A program made the position numbers and the translations under genes. The notes beneath the pieces were generated by a model, which had not been told where the DNA came from, did not search any database, and saw only the letters and a list, made by a program, of their open reading frames with translations. Shown piece after piece: positions 25,387 to 36,010 of a DNA stretch of 37,244 bases (its first letter is position 1; each line of letters begins with the position of its first letter). Source of the stretch: Piscirickettsia litoralis. Its GTDB lineage: Bacteria; Pseudomonadota; Gammaproteobacteria; Piscirickettsiales; Piscirickettsiaceae. The stretch is from positions 789,696-826,939 of the forward strand of contig NZ_MDTU01000001.1 in NCBI RefSeq assembly GCF_001720395.1, read 5' to 3'.

Positions 25387-27569
25387 ATGCAGCACTCAAT
25401 CCACGCTTCTTTAAAAATAAATTTACAATTTAAAACAAATTAACACAGAGATTCACGCTTTAAATTTTTCAGGCAGTGATTCTTTATCAACGCCTTACCA
25501 ATATCAAATTGAATTACTCATTCCATCAAAATTTAATATCGAAGACCTACTCAATCAAGAGGCCACATTAGAACTATTTACGGGCAATAAAAACTATTAT
25601 AAAAAAATATATGGAATTATTTACAAGCATGAAGAGATTAATATTAACAATCATTTTCAGCATATAAAAATCAACTTAAATCCAAAATTACTACTATTAG
25701 ATAAATTTAGTCAACAACGCTTTTTAGCAAAAATAAGTCTTCAAAATTTAATCAGAAAAATCTTAGACAATCATAAAATAGATTATGATTTACTAATAAA
25801 TAACAACCCTATGATCAATATAGCTCATCAAGCAGGCGAGTCCGATTTAAATTTTTTAAGCCGTATACTTGAAAGGCACGGCATCCATTATTTTTTTGAT
25901 CATAACCAGGCAAGCAAATTGATCATCACTGATCGACTTGATTTTCATCCTCAAGATCATCACCCTAATACAATGGTTTACGCAATGAGTAGTAAAAATA
26001 AGGTCAATACCGAGTACAACGGTATTTATAGCTTTTCCTGTCAACAACAAAAAACACCTAAAAAAATCATTTGCACCAGTTATGCGCCTTGGCATAGTAA
26101 TTTAAGCCTAGCGAGAGAAGAAATCATCGATGAAAACGGCTATGGCGTTCTTTATTTTGACTACCCAGAGGCGACTAGCTATCAAGACCTAGAATACTTT
26201 TCAAAAATAAAATCACTAGAAATACAATCACAACAAAAACAATCACAGCAAAAACATCTTCACTTTTATTCAAAACCGGTTATCACTACTCACTTAAACA
26301 ACACCCAAAAGAAAATTACAATACAGACTATATTATCATAGAATCACTCAGCACAGGCCAACAACCCCTAGAGCATCTCCCCATTGATCATTACTTATTA
26401 GGTAATATGGTTGATGGTATTGATACAACTATTTTAAATAAGACGACATTAAAACTTCACGATAAGAACCAAGCATTTTGCCCACCACAGCGAACAGAAA
26501 TCCCTAAAATACACGGTATTACTCATGGTGAAATAAAATCTATCACTAGCAACTCATACGACACCATCGACGAAAATGGCTGTTATCAAGTGATTATTCC
26601 AGGTGCTGAACAATCTCAGCCGGTACAAGTCCGAAAAGCTGAGAGTTACTCAGGGAAAAATCATGGCATGCACTTTCCTTTACAAAGTCAAACAGAGGTT
26701 TTTTTAAGCTTTCTACAAGGTCATCCAGACTGCCCAGTGATCACAGGTGCCGCCTATAACAGCCAACACCCCAATGTAGTTGATAGTGAAAAAACCTATG
26801 ACCATACTCTTCATATCCCCAATGCCACACAATTAATAATGTCGAGTCAAGACAATAAACCGGGCTATATGTTAAGCACAACAGGTGGTTACCAGGATTC
26901 TCATACCGATGGTGACTATGTTACAATGAAGCAAGTCAAAAAATATATAGAAGACATTAACGCTGAAGGCGATATTACCAAAACGATTGGCACAAATAAA
27001 AACGTTACCGCCAATGTTCGCTCAGCACGCAGTATTTCTACATTTAATACATCAGCAGCTAATATTTCAGATATCAATACCACACCGACTGATTTTGCAC
27101 TAGATACTAATGCAGTTCAGCATGAAAACTTTGTTTCTATTTCTAATTCAGAAAAAAAATGGCTATAAAAGTATTTGAGCAATTTTTATTTAGCATAAAA
27201 TCTGAGTATGATATAGGGCTAACATCCTATGAAGGCAAGCAAGTCACTAATGAAAAAGAGGTACACATAGGTACTGTCAGCAAATATAACCCATTTAAAT
27301 GGGAAGCCAATAATGTTGAAGAAAAAGTCACCGCAGGTGAGTTCGAACATACTGCTTCAATACTAATGAATACAGTCGCGAATAATAGCTTTACTGCCTT
27401 ATCACAGCTAGAGCGTATTACGAGTGACATTTCAAGGATTGAGAGTAGAGTACAAAACGTGCAAGTCAATAATAATACTTTTCTTATTCAAAATAACACA
27501 TATCAAACCAACAACAACTGCATTGTTGGCAACCTAATGATTAACTCTCCTGTTACTATATATACTTAA
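25387..27569 (+). pseudogene. vgrG: Type VI spike protein VgrG, split over three reading-frame breaks
   Basis: The start (ATG 25387, GGAG before it) and first 15 codons are in one frame; ALNFSGSDSLSTPYQYQIELL, the gp27-like domain with SDLNFLSRILERHGIHYFF, in a second; the gp5-like OB fold (GCYQVIIPG, VQVRKAESYSGKNHGMHFPLQSQTEVFLSFLQGHPDCPVITGAAYN) in the first frame again; and a 136-codon tail in the third. The breaks map to A runs at 25432-25435, 26272-26275 and 27152-27159. Removing one A at the first and adding one at each of the others gives about 727 aa, normal for VgrG. The last junction is also an ATG overlapping the stop, so the tail might be translated separately. It lies 21 kb from tssLM and may use that machine. 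Confidence 0.82.
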
Positions 27570-27577
27570 CATTGCAA

Positions 27578-28604
27578 TTACCTCTCTTTTTCAATTAAAT
27601 CTAATAATAACTGATTAACCTTACGTGAGTAATAAACCAAACTATAAAACCGCTCAACTTCAGTATAGTCGGTAATAACCCCTTCTTTGCTCAACTTTGC
27701 AACTTTGCAACGCATTTTATAACGCAAATTATCTAGAGACTCACCTGATGAATCTATTTTTTCCCCATTGCAAGAGTTGATGCAAAAGGCTAGTATTTTC
27801 CTGGATAATACCCTTTATTTGCTTTAACTCATGTTCAAATTCACGGCATAATGCGCTAGGCTCTTTTTTAAGCAACTCTAGAATATTCGTTAAATAATGA
27901 AACAATATATCAAAACCGGCTTGATAGGCTTGCACTTCTTCACGTTTTTCGCGAGAAAAGGCCAACTCAAAGTTGACAAAGTTTTGTCGAACTTTTAACT
28001 GCTGCCAACTTGGATATAATACCCCTTGCCAATGCTTTAACACATTTTTGCGCTCTTCACTCCCCACCGATAAACATGAGAAAATGTCATCGATAAAACA
28101 TTCAACCTTCTCTAATACACACATATAATGATCTGCTACGCTTTTTTGACCTCTAATAGGAAAAACCAAGCCTGCCACAGCAACCGCGACAGCAGCACCA
28201 ATAATCGTTTCATAAGAACGTGCGATCAATAATTGAAAATCCCAATGGCTTAATAAAGCGAATAGAAATACAACAAATGATGTAAGAAAAAAACTAACCC
28301 AGGCATAAGAAATCACTAAAAAATAAACTGAACAGCCAATGCTAATTAACAGAGAAATAATTAAAGCAATCGGGTGGCCTTTAAGCAATAAGTAATACAG
28401 CGCGGTCGCGATAACACCACCAACTAAAGTCATAGCCACTCGCTCACCGGCTTTTTTAATGCTTTCACCAAAAGTGCTTGAAACCAGCATCACCGCCGTT
28501 AATGTTGCCCAAATCGCTCTGTCTAAAGGAAAAATATGACCTAGCAATAGAGTGATTAATACTGCTAAAGAAGCTTGTATCGCTTGACGTGTTGCACTAT
28601 TCAC
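27578..28604 (-). pseudogene. FUSC-family inner-membrane protein, frame broken at a T6 run
   Basis: An integral membrane protein of the FUSC/aromatic acid exporter group: IQASLAVLITLLLGHIFPLDRAIWATLTAVMLVSST at the N-terminus, several further helices, then a soluble helical part. The frame stops at 27741, but codons continue without interruption in another frame to TAA at 27578-27580 with plausible protein sequence (TEVERFYSLVYYSRKVNQLLLDLIEKER). Deleting one base from the six-base run at 27757-27762 joins them, giving 341 aa, nearly equal to the 347-aa partner gene upstream. It overlaps that partner by 8 bases. The substrate is unknown; export of aromatic acids or polyamines is only a family possibility. 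Confidence 0.72.
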
Positions 28605-29640
28605 ATTCTTTCTCCCATAACGCTAATGTCTCGACAACACGCTCCATGCCTAAAGAAAAGTTAAAAATGTGAACTGAATCTGGCAAGGTCAGGTCAATTT
28701 TAAATGGATATTTCCTAAATTTTTCATATTTTTGTCTAAAATCACTGAGACTTGTCAAGCATAGCTTCATTTTATTAACCTTCGATGAGCTTAACACAGC
28801 AACCAGCTGCTTCATTAATAGAGTAATATGCTCAAGCACATCGCTGGGGACTTCATTACATTTTACGAGCTGCTCACAACTCTCAAAAAGCATTGCGAAG
28901 GTTTTCGCTATACGATAGTGATAATTACAAAAATTTTCCAGTTTTTCATCTTGTTCTAATAATAGAAACTCATTAAGTATACGTACATTATCGTTACGTA
29001 AATTCAAAGAAATTTTTATATAATTGCGCTGCGACTCAAAGAATATTTTATCCTGTGTTTTGCTTTGTACATCCTCTATAAAGGCATTTGAAGTCTCTTT
29101 AGCAACATTGAATAAAGTCTGCATATTATTTTGTATTTGTTTGCGATCATCAACCGGAAAAACGAAAAAAATAAGAACTAAAGCCACAATCGTTGCAACT
29201 CCAATGGCTAACCACATAGCAACCATCGGTGGTTTGGGCATTAACTCTATCACGATATACATTAGAACAACAAACATCGGCGGAAGAAAAAACCGCCCGC
29301 CAAAGCGCCTTAAAAAAAATGCAATAAAGACTAAAACAACAAAAACAACATTGCTTAGCCAAGGTATGCTATACAAATTAAGCGCGAGCGTTGTAATAAT
29401 AAGAATGCCCACTGCTGAGTACAGTACGGTAAAAAACTGCTCGTTACGGCTACGACCAAAACGAAACAGTGATAAAAAACCGCCTGCAAACGTACCAATA
29501 ATCTGTGCATATGCATTCACTTCAAGCAATAGCAACCACGTTACAATAACAATCAAAACAGTTTTGCTCGCCTGAATTAACTGATTTTGCCGCCGCTGCC
29601 ACCACAACCCTATGCTTCCTATCATATTTTTTATACTCAT
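28597..29640 (-). CDS. FUSC-family inner-membrane protein
   Basis: A 347-aa protein with about six membrane helices in its N-terminal half (TVLIVIVTWLLLLEVNAYAQIIGTFAGGFLSL, VVFVVLVFIAFFLRRFGG, VAMWLAIGVATIVALVLIFFVFP) and a C-terminal soluble helical domain. The helix grouping and the charged FRFGRSRNEQ loop match the FUSC/YccS-type half protein. Full FUSC exporters have two such repeats; here two half-length genes lie side by side, so they may assemble as a heteromer. Start ATG at 29640. Family call is from the pattern of helices and the neighbour rather than a single motif. Confidence 0.65.
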   Translation of the reverse strand: MSIKNMIGSIGLWWQRRQNQLIQASKTVLIVIVTWLLLLEVNAYAQIIGTFAGGFLSLFRFGRSRNEQFFTVLYSAVGILIITTLALNLYSIPWLSNVVFVVLVFIAFFLRRFGGRFFLPPMFVVLMYIVIELMPKPPMVAMWLAIGVATIVALVLIFFVFPVDDRKQIQNNMQTLFNVAKETSNAFIEDVQSKTQDKIFFESQRNYIKISLNLRNDNVRILNEFLLLEQDEKLENFCNYHYRIAKTFAMLFESCEQLVKCNEVPSDVLEHITLLMKQLVAVLSSSKVNKMKLCLTSLSDFRQKYEKFRKYPFKIDLTLPDSVHIFNFSLGMERVVETLALWEKECE

Positions 29641-29700
29641 ATTCTATTTAATTTTTACCTAAAATCACCTCAATTATAACACACCAAAAACACGCTTAAT

Positions 29701-32700
29701 TTAAACACCATATCCACCACCACCGGGTGTTTTCATAATGAATATATCCTGAGGATCCACTTCTAGAGATTGTACCCCTGCAACTTTTTCAATACCACCA
29801 TTGGCTCGGATAATGCTATTCTCACCTGCTTTAGCGTCTTTTCCTCCTGACAGGCCGAAAGGAGCAACCAAGCGACGCGTTGATAATATAGACAAATTCA
29901 TCGCCTCTAAAAACGTAAAACTGCGCTCAATACCATCGCCACCTTTATATTTTCCAGCCCCACCACTGCCCTGGCGGACTTTAAAGGTATTTAAACGCAC
30001 CGGATAACGAGACTCAAAAATCTCAGGATCTGTCATACGGCTATTGGTCATATGCGTATGCACAGCACTCGTACCATGAAATAAAGGCCCAGCGCCACTG
30101 CCACCACAAACTGTCTCATAATATTGATATTGATCATTGCCAAAGCTGATGTTATTCATTGTACCTTGTGAAGCTGCCTGAATACCCAATGCTCCAAGCA
30201 ATGTATCAACAATTTGCTGGGAGATTTCAACATTTCCAGCAACAACGGCTGCTGGGTATTCTGGTGATAATAAGCTCTTTTTTGGCAGAATTAATTGGAT
30301 AGGTTTTGAAAAAACCTTCATTCAGCGGGATATCCTCATTGACAAATAACCGCATGACATAAAGCACTGCAGATCGGCACACTGCCTCTGGCGCATTCAT
30401 GTTTGTCATTCTCTGATCCGATGTCCCAGAAAAATCAATAATAATATGATTTTTTTCAGGCTTAATCTTAACTTTAATCACTGCACCATCATCAAGCAGC
30501 GTTTCAAATACGCTTGGCTGCTGTAAACTCAGCTTTTCAAGCACTTTATTCGCAGAATAACGCTGAATATAGCGCATATACTCTGCTAAAATAGTTTCAC
30601 TGTACTCATTAATGGCAGCTTCAAGCAATTTCAAGCCATACTGATTCGCTGCAACCTGTGCCTTTAAGTCAGCAATATTTTGATCAACCAGTCGACATGG
30701 ATAATCACCGGATAATAATTTATTTCTGACCTCTTCTTCTAGAAAAACACCTTGATCAACAATTCTTTCACCCCTGATAAAAATACCTTCTTCAAAAATA
30801 GAACGACTCTCAGCTGGCATCGACCCTGGGCTAATTCCACCAATATCCGCATGGTGTCCACGATTAGCAATATAAAATACCGGCTGGTTTTTGTCAGAGA
30901 AAACAGGCGTAATAATTGTAATATCAGGCAGATGAGAGCCACCATGATAAGGCGAGTTTAAAATAAATACATCACCTTGCTTCATTTTGGTTTGAAAGCG
31001 TTCTGCAATCGCCCGTACACTCACGCCCATCGCTCCCAAATGTACCGGCATATGTGGCGCATTTGCGACTAAATTACCCGACTGATCAAATAATGCACAA
31101 GAAAAATCCAAACGTTCTTTAATATTGACCGATTGCGCTGTATGCTTTAAAACGCTGCCCATTTGCTCAGCAATCGACATAAACCGATTATTAAATATCT
31201 CCAATTGAACCGGATCAACCGAACCTGTCAATACTCTCTTTTTCTCTTTTTTAGCCAACTTTTCTAGAATTAAGTGTCCGGATGAAACCCTAGAATAACA
31301 CCAGCCTTTATCAACAAAAATAGTATTTGTTTTATCAATAATCAGTGCCGGCCCCGTTACCTTCTTATCAAAACAGATTTCATTTAATTGCAATACAACG
31401 CGTTCTTGCCACTGACCAGAAATATAAATTTTAACTTTCTTCTCATCACTTAGCACTTGAGAAGTCACATCGTCACACCCAGGTAAAACCACCTGATTCT
31501 TGGCAATAATCTCGACACCCAGCTCAGCAACTTCAATTTCCTTATCTTGCGCAAAACCATAATAACGCTTATGCAGCAACAAAAACTCTTTTTCCATTAC
31601 ATCAGGATGAGCCAAATCAAGCCAATGCACCGCTTCTGAACCTTGATAGCGTAAGCCTAGGCGATAAAACCAAACTACAGATTCATCTTTTTTGAAGCTA
31701 CACTCTCTATTTACTTCATCTAATAAACTATCAAAATGCTTCTTGTTTTGATCAATAAAGTCTGTCAATTTCAAATTAACTGTTTGAGTCCGCAGCATAC
31801 TTTGATTAGCAAGTCCAATTCCCACCGCAGAAAGCACACCAGCAAACGGAGGGATAATGACTTGGCTAATATCAAGGGCTTTTGCAATTTGGCAAGCATG
31901 TTGACCACCGGCACCACCGAAGCTACATAGAGTATAACGAGCGATATCATGACCTCGTTCAACAGAGACTTTTTTAACGGCTCGCGCCATATTATCAATG
32001 GCAATCTCTAAGAACCCCTCAGCAATTTCCTCACTACTTTTATTTATTCCCTGCTCTAATAGCTGATCTTGTAATGCTTTAAATTTTTTAACAACAATAT
32101 CCCGATCTAAACTTTGGTTGGCATCCACGCCAAAGACTTTCGGGAAAAAATCGGCCTGCACGCGTCCTAATAAAACATTGCAATCAGTCACCGTTAATGG
32201 GCCATTTTTACGATAGCAAGCCGGTCCTGGATTCGCTCCAGCAGATTCAGGCCCCACCTTAAAACGTTGCCCATCAAACTGGCAAATTGAACCTCCTCCT
32301 GCGGCAACCGTATGGATATCCATCATCGGCACAAACAACTGTGTTCTTGCGATATGCGCCGTGTTTGTTCTTTCATACTCACCGGCATAGTGAGCAACAT
32401 CTGTCGATGTGCCCCCCATATCAAAACTGATTAATTGTGATGCATTAATCACCTCACAACTTTTAACCGCCCCGACAACCCCTCCAGCAGGCCCTGACAA
32501 AATCGCATCTTTCGCATGAAAATTATCAGCAGATACCAGACCACCCCCTGATTGCATAAATTTCAAGTCTACGCCTGCAATTTCATTTTTTAGCTGCTTA
32601 ATATAGTTTTTCAGTAGCGGTGATAAATAAGCATCCACAACAGCCGTCTGCGCACGCGGCAGTATTTTAATTAACCCAGCAACCTGATGACTTAAAACAA

Positions 32701-33283
32701 CGTTATTAAAGCCTAAGTTTTCAGCAATCCGACCCACACGCAGCTCATGCTCGGGATATTGATAAGAGTGCAATAAAGCAACAGCAAGAGTGCTAATTCC
32801 TTGCTCACGTAATTTTTTTAATTGGTTAATTAGCTTTTCTTCGTTTAAATTTAAAACAACCTGACCATTCGCCCCCAAACGCTCTTCAACTTCAATCACC
32901 TGCTTATAAACAGGTTGGGGCTTTTTAATCTCCAAAGCAAATAAGTCATCACGCGTTTGGTCCCCAATAACCAGCAAATCAGCAAACCCTTGTGTTACAC
33001 AAAAACCAACAGATTCTCCTTTACGTTCAAGCAATGCATTCGTAACAAGTGTTGTGCCCATTTTCACCGAGGCAATTTTCTGACTATCAAGAGCTTCACT
33101 ATTATCTAAGCCCATTAATACTTTCATTCCTGCAACAGCAGCATCTTGATAGTGTTCAGGGTCTTCAGAAAGTAATTTATGCTCCAACCAACGACCATCA
33201 GGCCTTAGTGCAACAATATCGGTAAATGTCCCACCCCGATCTACCCAGAACTGCCATTTATCCTGTTCTTTTTTGCTTTGCAT
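29701..33283 (-). pseudogene. oplAH: 5-oxoprolinase (HyuA-HyuB fusion), frame broken at an A6 run
   Basis: The enzyme hydrolyses 5-oxo-L-proline to glutamate with ATP. The N-terminal HyuA half shows FWVDRGGTFTDIVALRPDGR, MGTTLVTNALLERKG and FDMGGTSTDVAHYAGE; the HyuB half begins near [22 protein letters not shown] and has ANAPHMPVHLGAMG and IIDFSGTSDQ. The frame stops at 30227, while the conserved C-terminus (AAVVAGNVEISQQIVDTL, YYETVCGGSGAGP, RQGSGGAGKYKGGDG, TPGGGGYG) runs in another frame to 29701. Removing one base from the A6 at 30309-30314 joins them (GFSKPIQLILPKKSLLSPEYP) into 1193 aa, a normal fusion length. An intact T7 occurs inside the same gene at 32813-32819. Start ATG 33283 matches the family beginning. 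Confidence 0.88.
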
Positions 33284-33657
33284 TATTATTACCCCCCTTT
33301 ACTCAATTAGGGCAGTTTACCATATAAGACTAATTTAAGTTAAAACGAGGAAAAAGTAGTTATTTTTACTGGTAGCTCAATAAATACTAAAAAATAATAA
33401 ATCACGTCTTAGAAAAACAAATACTTTAAACACTAACCATATCAATAGATAAATCATAATAATTCATAATTTTCCCTATACCCGATTGGCCAACTTAATA
33501 ATTACATAACATTTAGATAACTTTCAGTTAAGAATCACACATTACTATCCTCCCAAACCAAAAATAAAAAGGAGTCTAGCAAAAGCCACATTTAAGTTTT
33601 CTATAATATTAATAAAGCTAAACTTTAATGAATAATTTCCCTATTAAGGAGCCTTTA
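33284..33657. promoter_or_regulatory. Leader region of the GH17 gene
   Basis: AT-rich intergenic stretch of about 370 bases between divergent oplAH and the glucanase gene. TATAAT at 33602-33607 is an ideal -10 but lacks a recognisable -35 at the right distance. AAGGAG at 33646-33651 is the ribosome binding site for ATG 33658. I see no ORF, RNA gene or clear operator otherwise. Confidence 0.4.
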
Positions 33658-34770
33658 ATGAAGAACAATATTAAATTTAAAAAAGCAGTACTACTTGGTG
33701 CTATCATCACATCTCTTAGCATGGCAGCAGTTCATGCATCAAATAGCTCAAACCCATTACCAAAATTCGGGGCCGTATTCGGAGATGTCCAAGAAAGCTA
33801 CTCTCCTCAGCAAATAAAAACAGGCATTGATATTATTTCTAAGCACTTTGGTTTAATTAGGGCCTACGATGACTTTGGCGGCGGCGAAAACTATAAGGCA
33901 TTAATGAGTGAAGCAAGTCAAAAAAATATTCAAGTCATTCTAGGCATTCCTAATACACAGCTCTCTTCAAAACTAGGTACAGTTGCGGCCGCAAAAACTT
34001 ATCTTGCAGCTCACCTTTACCAACAAGGAACTACCATTTGGCCAAACTTAACTGCAATTATCGTTGGTAACGAAACAGACACAACCTCGTATGGTCCTCA
34101 GCTTGCAGGCTATGTTAATAATTTGATTGCTGCTATCAACTCATATCCAGATAATGTGAAAAATAAGATTTCTATCTCCATAGACTTCGGTCCTGGTTTA
34201 CAAGAAAATCAAAACCGGCAAGCATGCTCAATAAACCCAAACATTATAAATGCAATGAAAGCTGTTGCTAGCAACCCAAGCTCAGCTGATAAAGTTGTAT
34301 TTGGCAACCTCTATCCCTTCTATGCTCCAGCCAGTGCGATCGACCTAACAACACCGCAGCAAATGATCAATCAGTTTGCTGGTACTTCTACTGGTTGGTA
34401 CCCTTACTCATGTGCAATGACTGCCATGAAAAATGCCGGTATTACCAATGTTAACTTGAGTACGGGTGAAACTGGCTGGGCAACCGCTGGCAACCCAAAT
34501 GGCACACTGAATATTGGTGGAGTACAAACACAAAAAACAAATACAACAAAGCTCAATACTTACCTTCAAGCCTATAAAGACTATATTAATACACCTTCTA
34601 AATTTACTGGTGTTATGCCATATCAAGGAAAAACGTCAATATTTTTTGAGATGTTCGATGAGCCTGCTAAAAATAAATTCCCTTGGGAACCTCACTTTGG
34701 CTTAGATCAATCTATTGATAATCATAATGGAGCATCAAAACCAGGCATAACAATCCCTTTTACTCATTAA
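33658..34770 (+). CDS. Secreted GH17 beta-1,3-glucanase-like enzyme
   Basis: ATG at 33658 has AAGGAG seven bases upstream; codons back to 33628 are also open but lack a binding site. The 370-aa product has a signal peptide (KKAVLLGAIITSLSMAAVHA, cut after AVHA) and a glycoside hydrolase family 17 barrel: GLIRAYDD, QVILGIPNTQL, IVGNETD with the probable acid/base Glu 139, NLYPFYAP, STGETGW with the probable nucleophile Glu 271, and FFEMFDEPAKN near the C-terminus. The 132-residue spacing of the two Glu is typical for the family (137 in barley glucanase). GH17 enzymes act on beta-1,3-glucans and are mostly fungal and plant. A terminator follows directly. Substrate, such as laminarin or host glucan, is inferred. 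Confidence 0.82.
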   Translation: MKNNIKFKKAVLLGAIITSLSMAAVHASNSSNPLPKFGAVFGDVQESYSPQQIKTGIDIISKHFGLIRAYDDFGGGENYKALMSEASQKNIQVILGIPNTQLSSKLGTVAAAKTYLAAHLYQQGTTIWPNLTAIIVGNETDTTSYGPQLAGYVNNLIAAINSYPDNVKNKISISIDFGPGLQENQNRQACSINPNIINAMKAVASNPSSADKVVFGNLYPFYAPASAIDLTTPQQMINQFAGTSTGWYPYSCAMTAMKNAGITNVNLSTGETGWATAGNPNGTLNIGGVQTQKTNTTKLNTYLQAYKDYINTPSKFTGVMPYQGKTSIFFEMFDEPAKNKFPWEPHFGLDQSIDNHNGASKPGITIPFTH

Positions 34771-34774
34771 GCTC

Positions 34775-34798
34775 AAAGGCAGCCTAAGCTGCCTTTTT
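34775..34798 (+). terminator. Rho-independent terminator after the GH17 gene
   Basis: AAAGGCAGC (34775-34783) pairs with GCTGCCTTT (34788-34796) around a CTAA loop, followed by more T. It lies four bases after the stop and also faces the end of the convergent reductase gene, whose transcripts could use the A-rich side. Confidence 0.88.
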
Positions 34799-34804
34799 AC
34801 ATTA

Positions 34805-35848
34805 TCACTCGAGATCATCCGGCCCAACTCGCACGACTAATTTGCCAAAATTTTTGCCTTCAAGTAACCCTATAAACGCACCCACTGCATTTTCTAAACC
34901 ATCAACCCGATCTTCCTTATATTTAATTTTCCCTTCATTCAGCCATTCAGTCATTGCTTGGCTAAACTCGCCATAACGATGACCATAATCATCAAAAACA
35001 ATAAAACCTTGCATTTTAATACGCTTAATCAATAACTGAGCCATTAGTAATGGCATTCTATCTGGCCCATCCGGTAACTCAGTCGCATTATATTGGGAAA
35101 TTAGCCCACACAATGGCACCCGCGCACTTGAGTTAAGCAAGGGCAGCACCGCATCAAATACCTTACCGCCGACATTTTCAAAATAAACATCAATACCATC
35201 GATGCAAGCGTTTGCTAATTGCTCCTCTAGGTTATTAGCACGATGGTCAATACAGGCATCAAAACCTAACGTATTAACTGCATATTGGCATTTCTCTTCG
35301 CCACCAGCAATGCCTACCACTCGACAACCTTTTAACTTAGCAATTTGTCCAACCAAACTCCCCACAGCCCCTGTCGCCGCCGCAACAACCACCGTTTCAC
35401 CAGCCTTAGGCTGACCGATATCCAATAAGCCCATATAAGCCGTTAGTCCTGGCATCCCCAACACCCCAAGCGCATAAGAAGGATGTACTGGTTTTTTATC
35501 AAGCTTCAGTAAATCAGTTCCATCAGCAATAACATAATCTTGCCAGCCACCGTAACAAACCACCCAATCTCCTTGCTCATAGTCAGCATGCTCTGACTTC
35601 TCAACACGACAAACTGCACCGCCGACCATCACACCACCTAAGGCAACAGGTTCAGCATAGGATTTCGCATCATTCATGCGTCCACGCATATATGGATCAA
35701 GAGAAAGATAGACTGTTCTTAGCAGCACTTTACCCGGTTGAATTACAGGCACCTGTGACTTTTCCAGCTGAAAGTTAGCAACCGCTGGTGCTCCGGTAGG
35801 TCGTGATGCTAATAAAATCTGCCGGTTAGTTTGTCTGCTTTGCGTCAT
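34805..35848 (-). CDS. curA: NADP-dependent zinc-less MDR reductase (CurA/YncB-like)
   Basis: A 347-aa medium-chain reductase lacking the zinc residues of alcohol dehydrogenases. The N-terminus RQILLASRPTGAP, the TVYLSLDPYMRGRMND block near residue 46, GGVMVGGAVCRV and GDWVVCYGGWQDY are characteristic of the CurA/leukotriene B4 dehydrogenase-like group, and the nucleotide-binding site is AAATGAVGSLVGQIAKLKGC near 155-174. CurA reduces curcumin and other alpha,beta-unsaturated carbonyls with NADPH. A tetrapeptide ENVGG near residue 223 is also diagnostic. The gene is monocistronic, bordered by terminators on both sides. Confidence 0.9.
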   Translation of the reverse strand: MTQSRQTNRQILLASRPTGAPAVANFQLEKSQVPVIQPGKVLLRTVYLSLDPYMRGRMNDAKSYAEPVALGGVMVGGAVCRVEKSEHADYEQGDWVVCYGGWQDYVIADGTDLLKLDKKPVHPSYALGVLGMPGLTAYMGLLDIGQPKAGETVVVAAATGAVGSLVGQIAKLKGCRVVGIAGGEEKCQYAVNTLGFDACIDHRANNLEEQLANACIDGIDVYFENVGGKVFDAVLPLLNSSARVPLCGLISQYNATELPDGPDRMPLLMAQLLIKRIKMQGFIVFDDYGHRYGEFSQAMTEWLNEGKIKYKEDRVDGLENAVGAFIGLLEGKNFGKLVVRVGPDDLE

Positions 35849-35969
35849 GGTTATCTCCTAAATGGTAATTAGCGTACTTGTTCTAGTATCCTTCGCCCAA
35901 CCCAACAATACCATGCTACTCTAATTTTGAAACAAAATAATCTAACCACTTCATTTTGAGAAGATATAA

Positions 35970-35993
35970 AAAAAGCCGCAAAAGCGGCTTTTT
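35970..35993. terminator. Bidirectional terminator between the peptide gene and curA
   Basis: AAAAAGCCGC (35970-35979) and GCGGCTTTTT (35984-35993) form a 10-bp stem with an AAAA loop and runs of A before and T after. It lies 17 bases after the stop of the minus-strand small peptide gene, so it ends that transcript before curA; it can work in both directions. Confidence 0.88.
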
Positions 35994-36010
35994 AAGAAAA
36001 AACAAATAGA

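Noticed and set aside
29024-29575. Long plus-strand open frame of 183 codons
   Set aside because: It lies wholly antisense to the FUSC-type gene, has a Thr/Ile/Lys-biased composition from reading membrane codons backwards, and no binding site.
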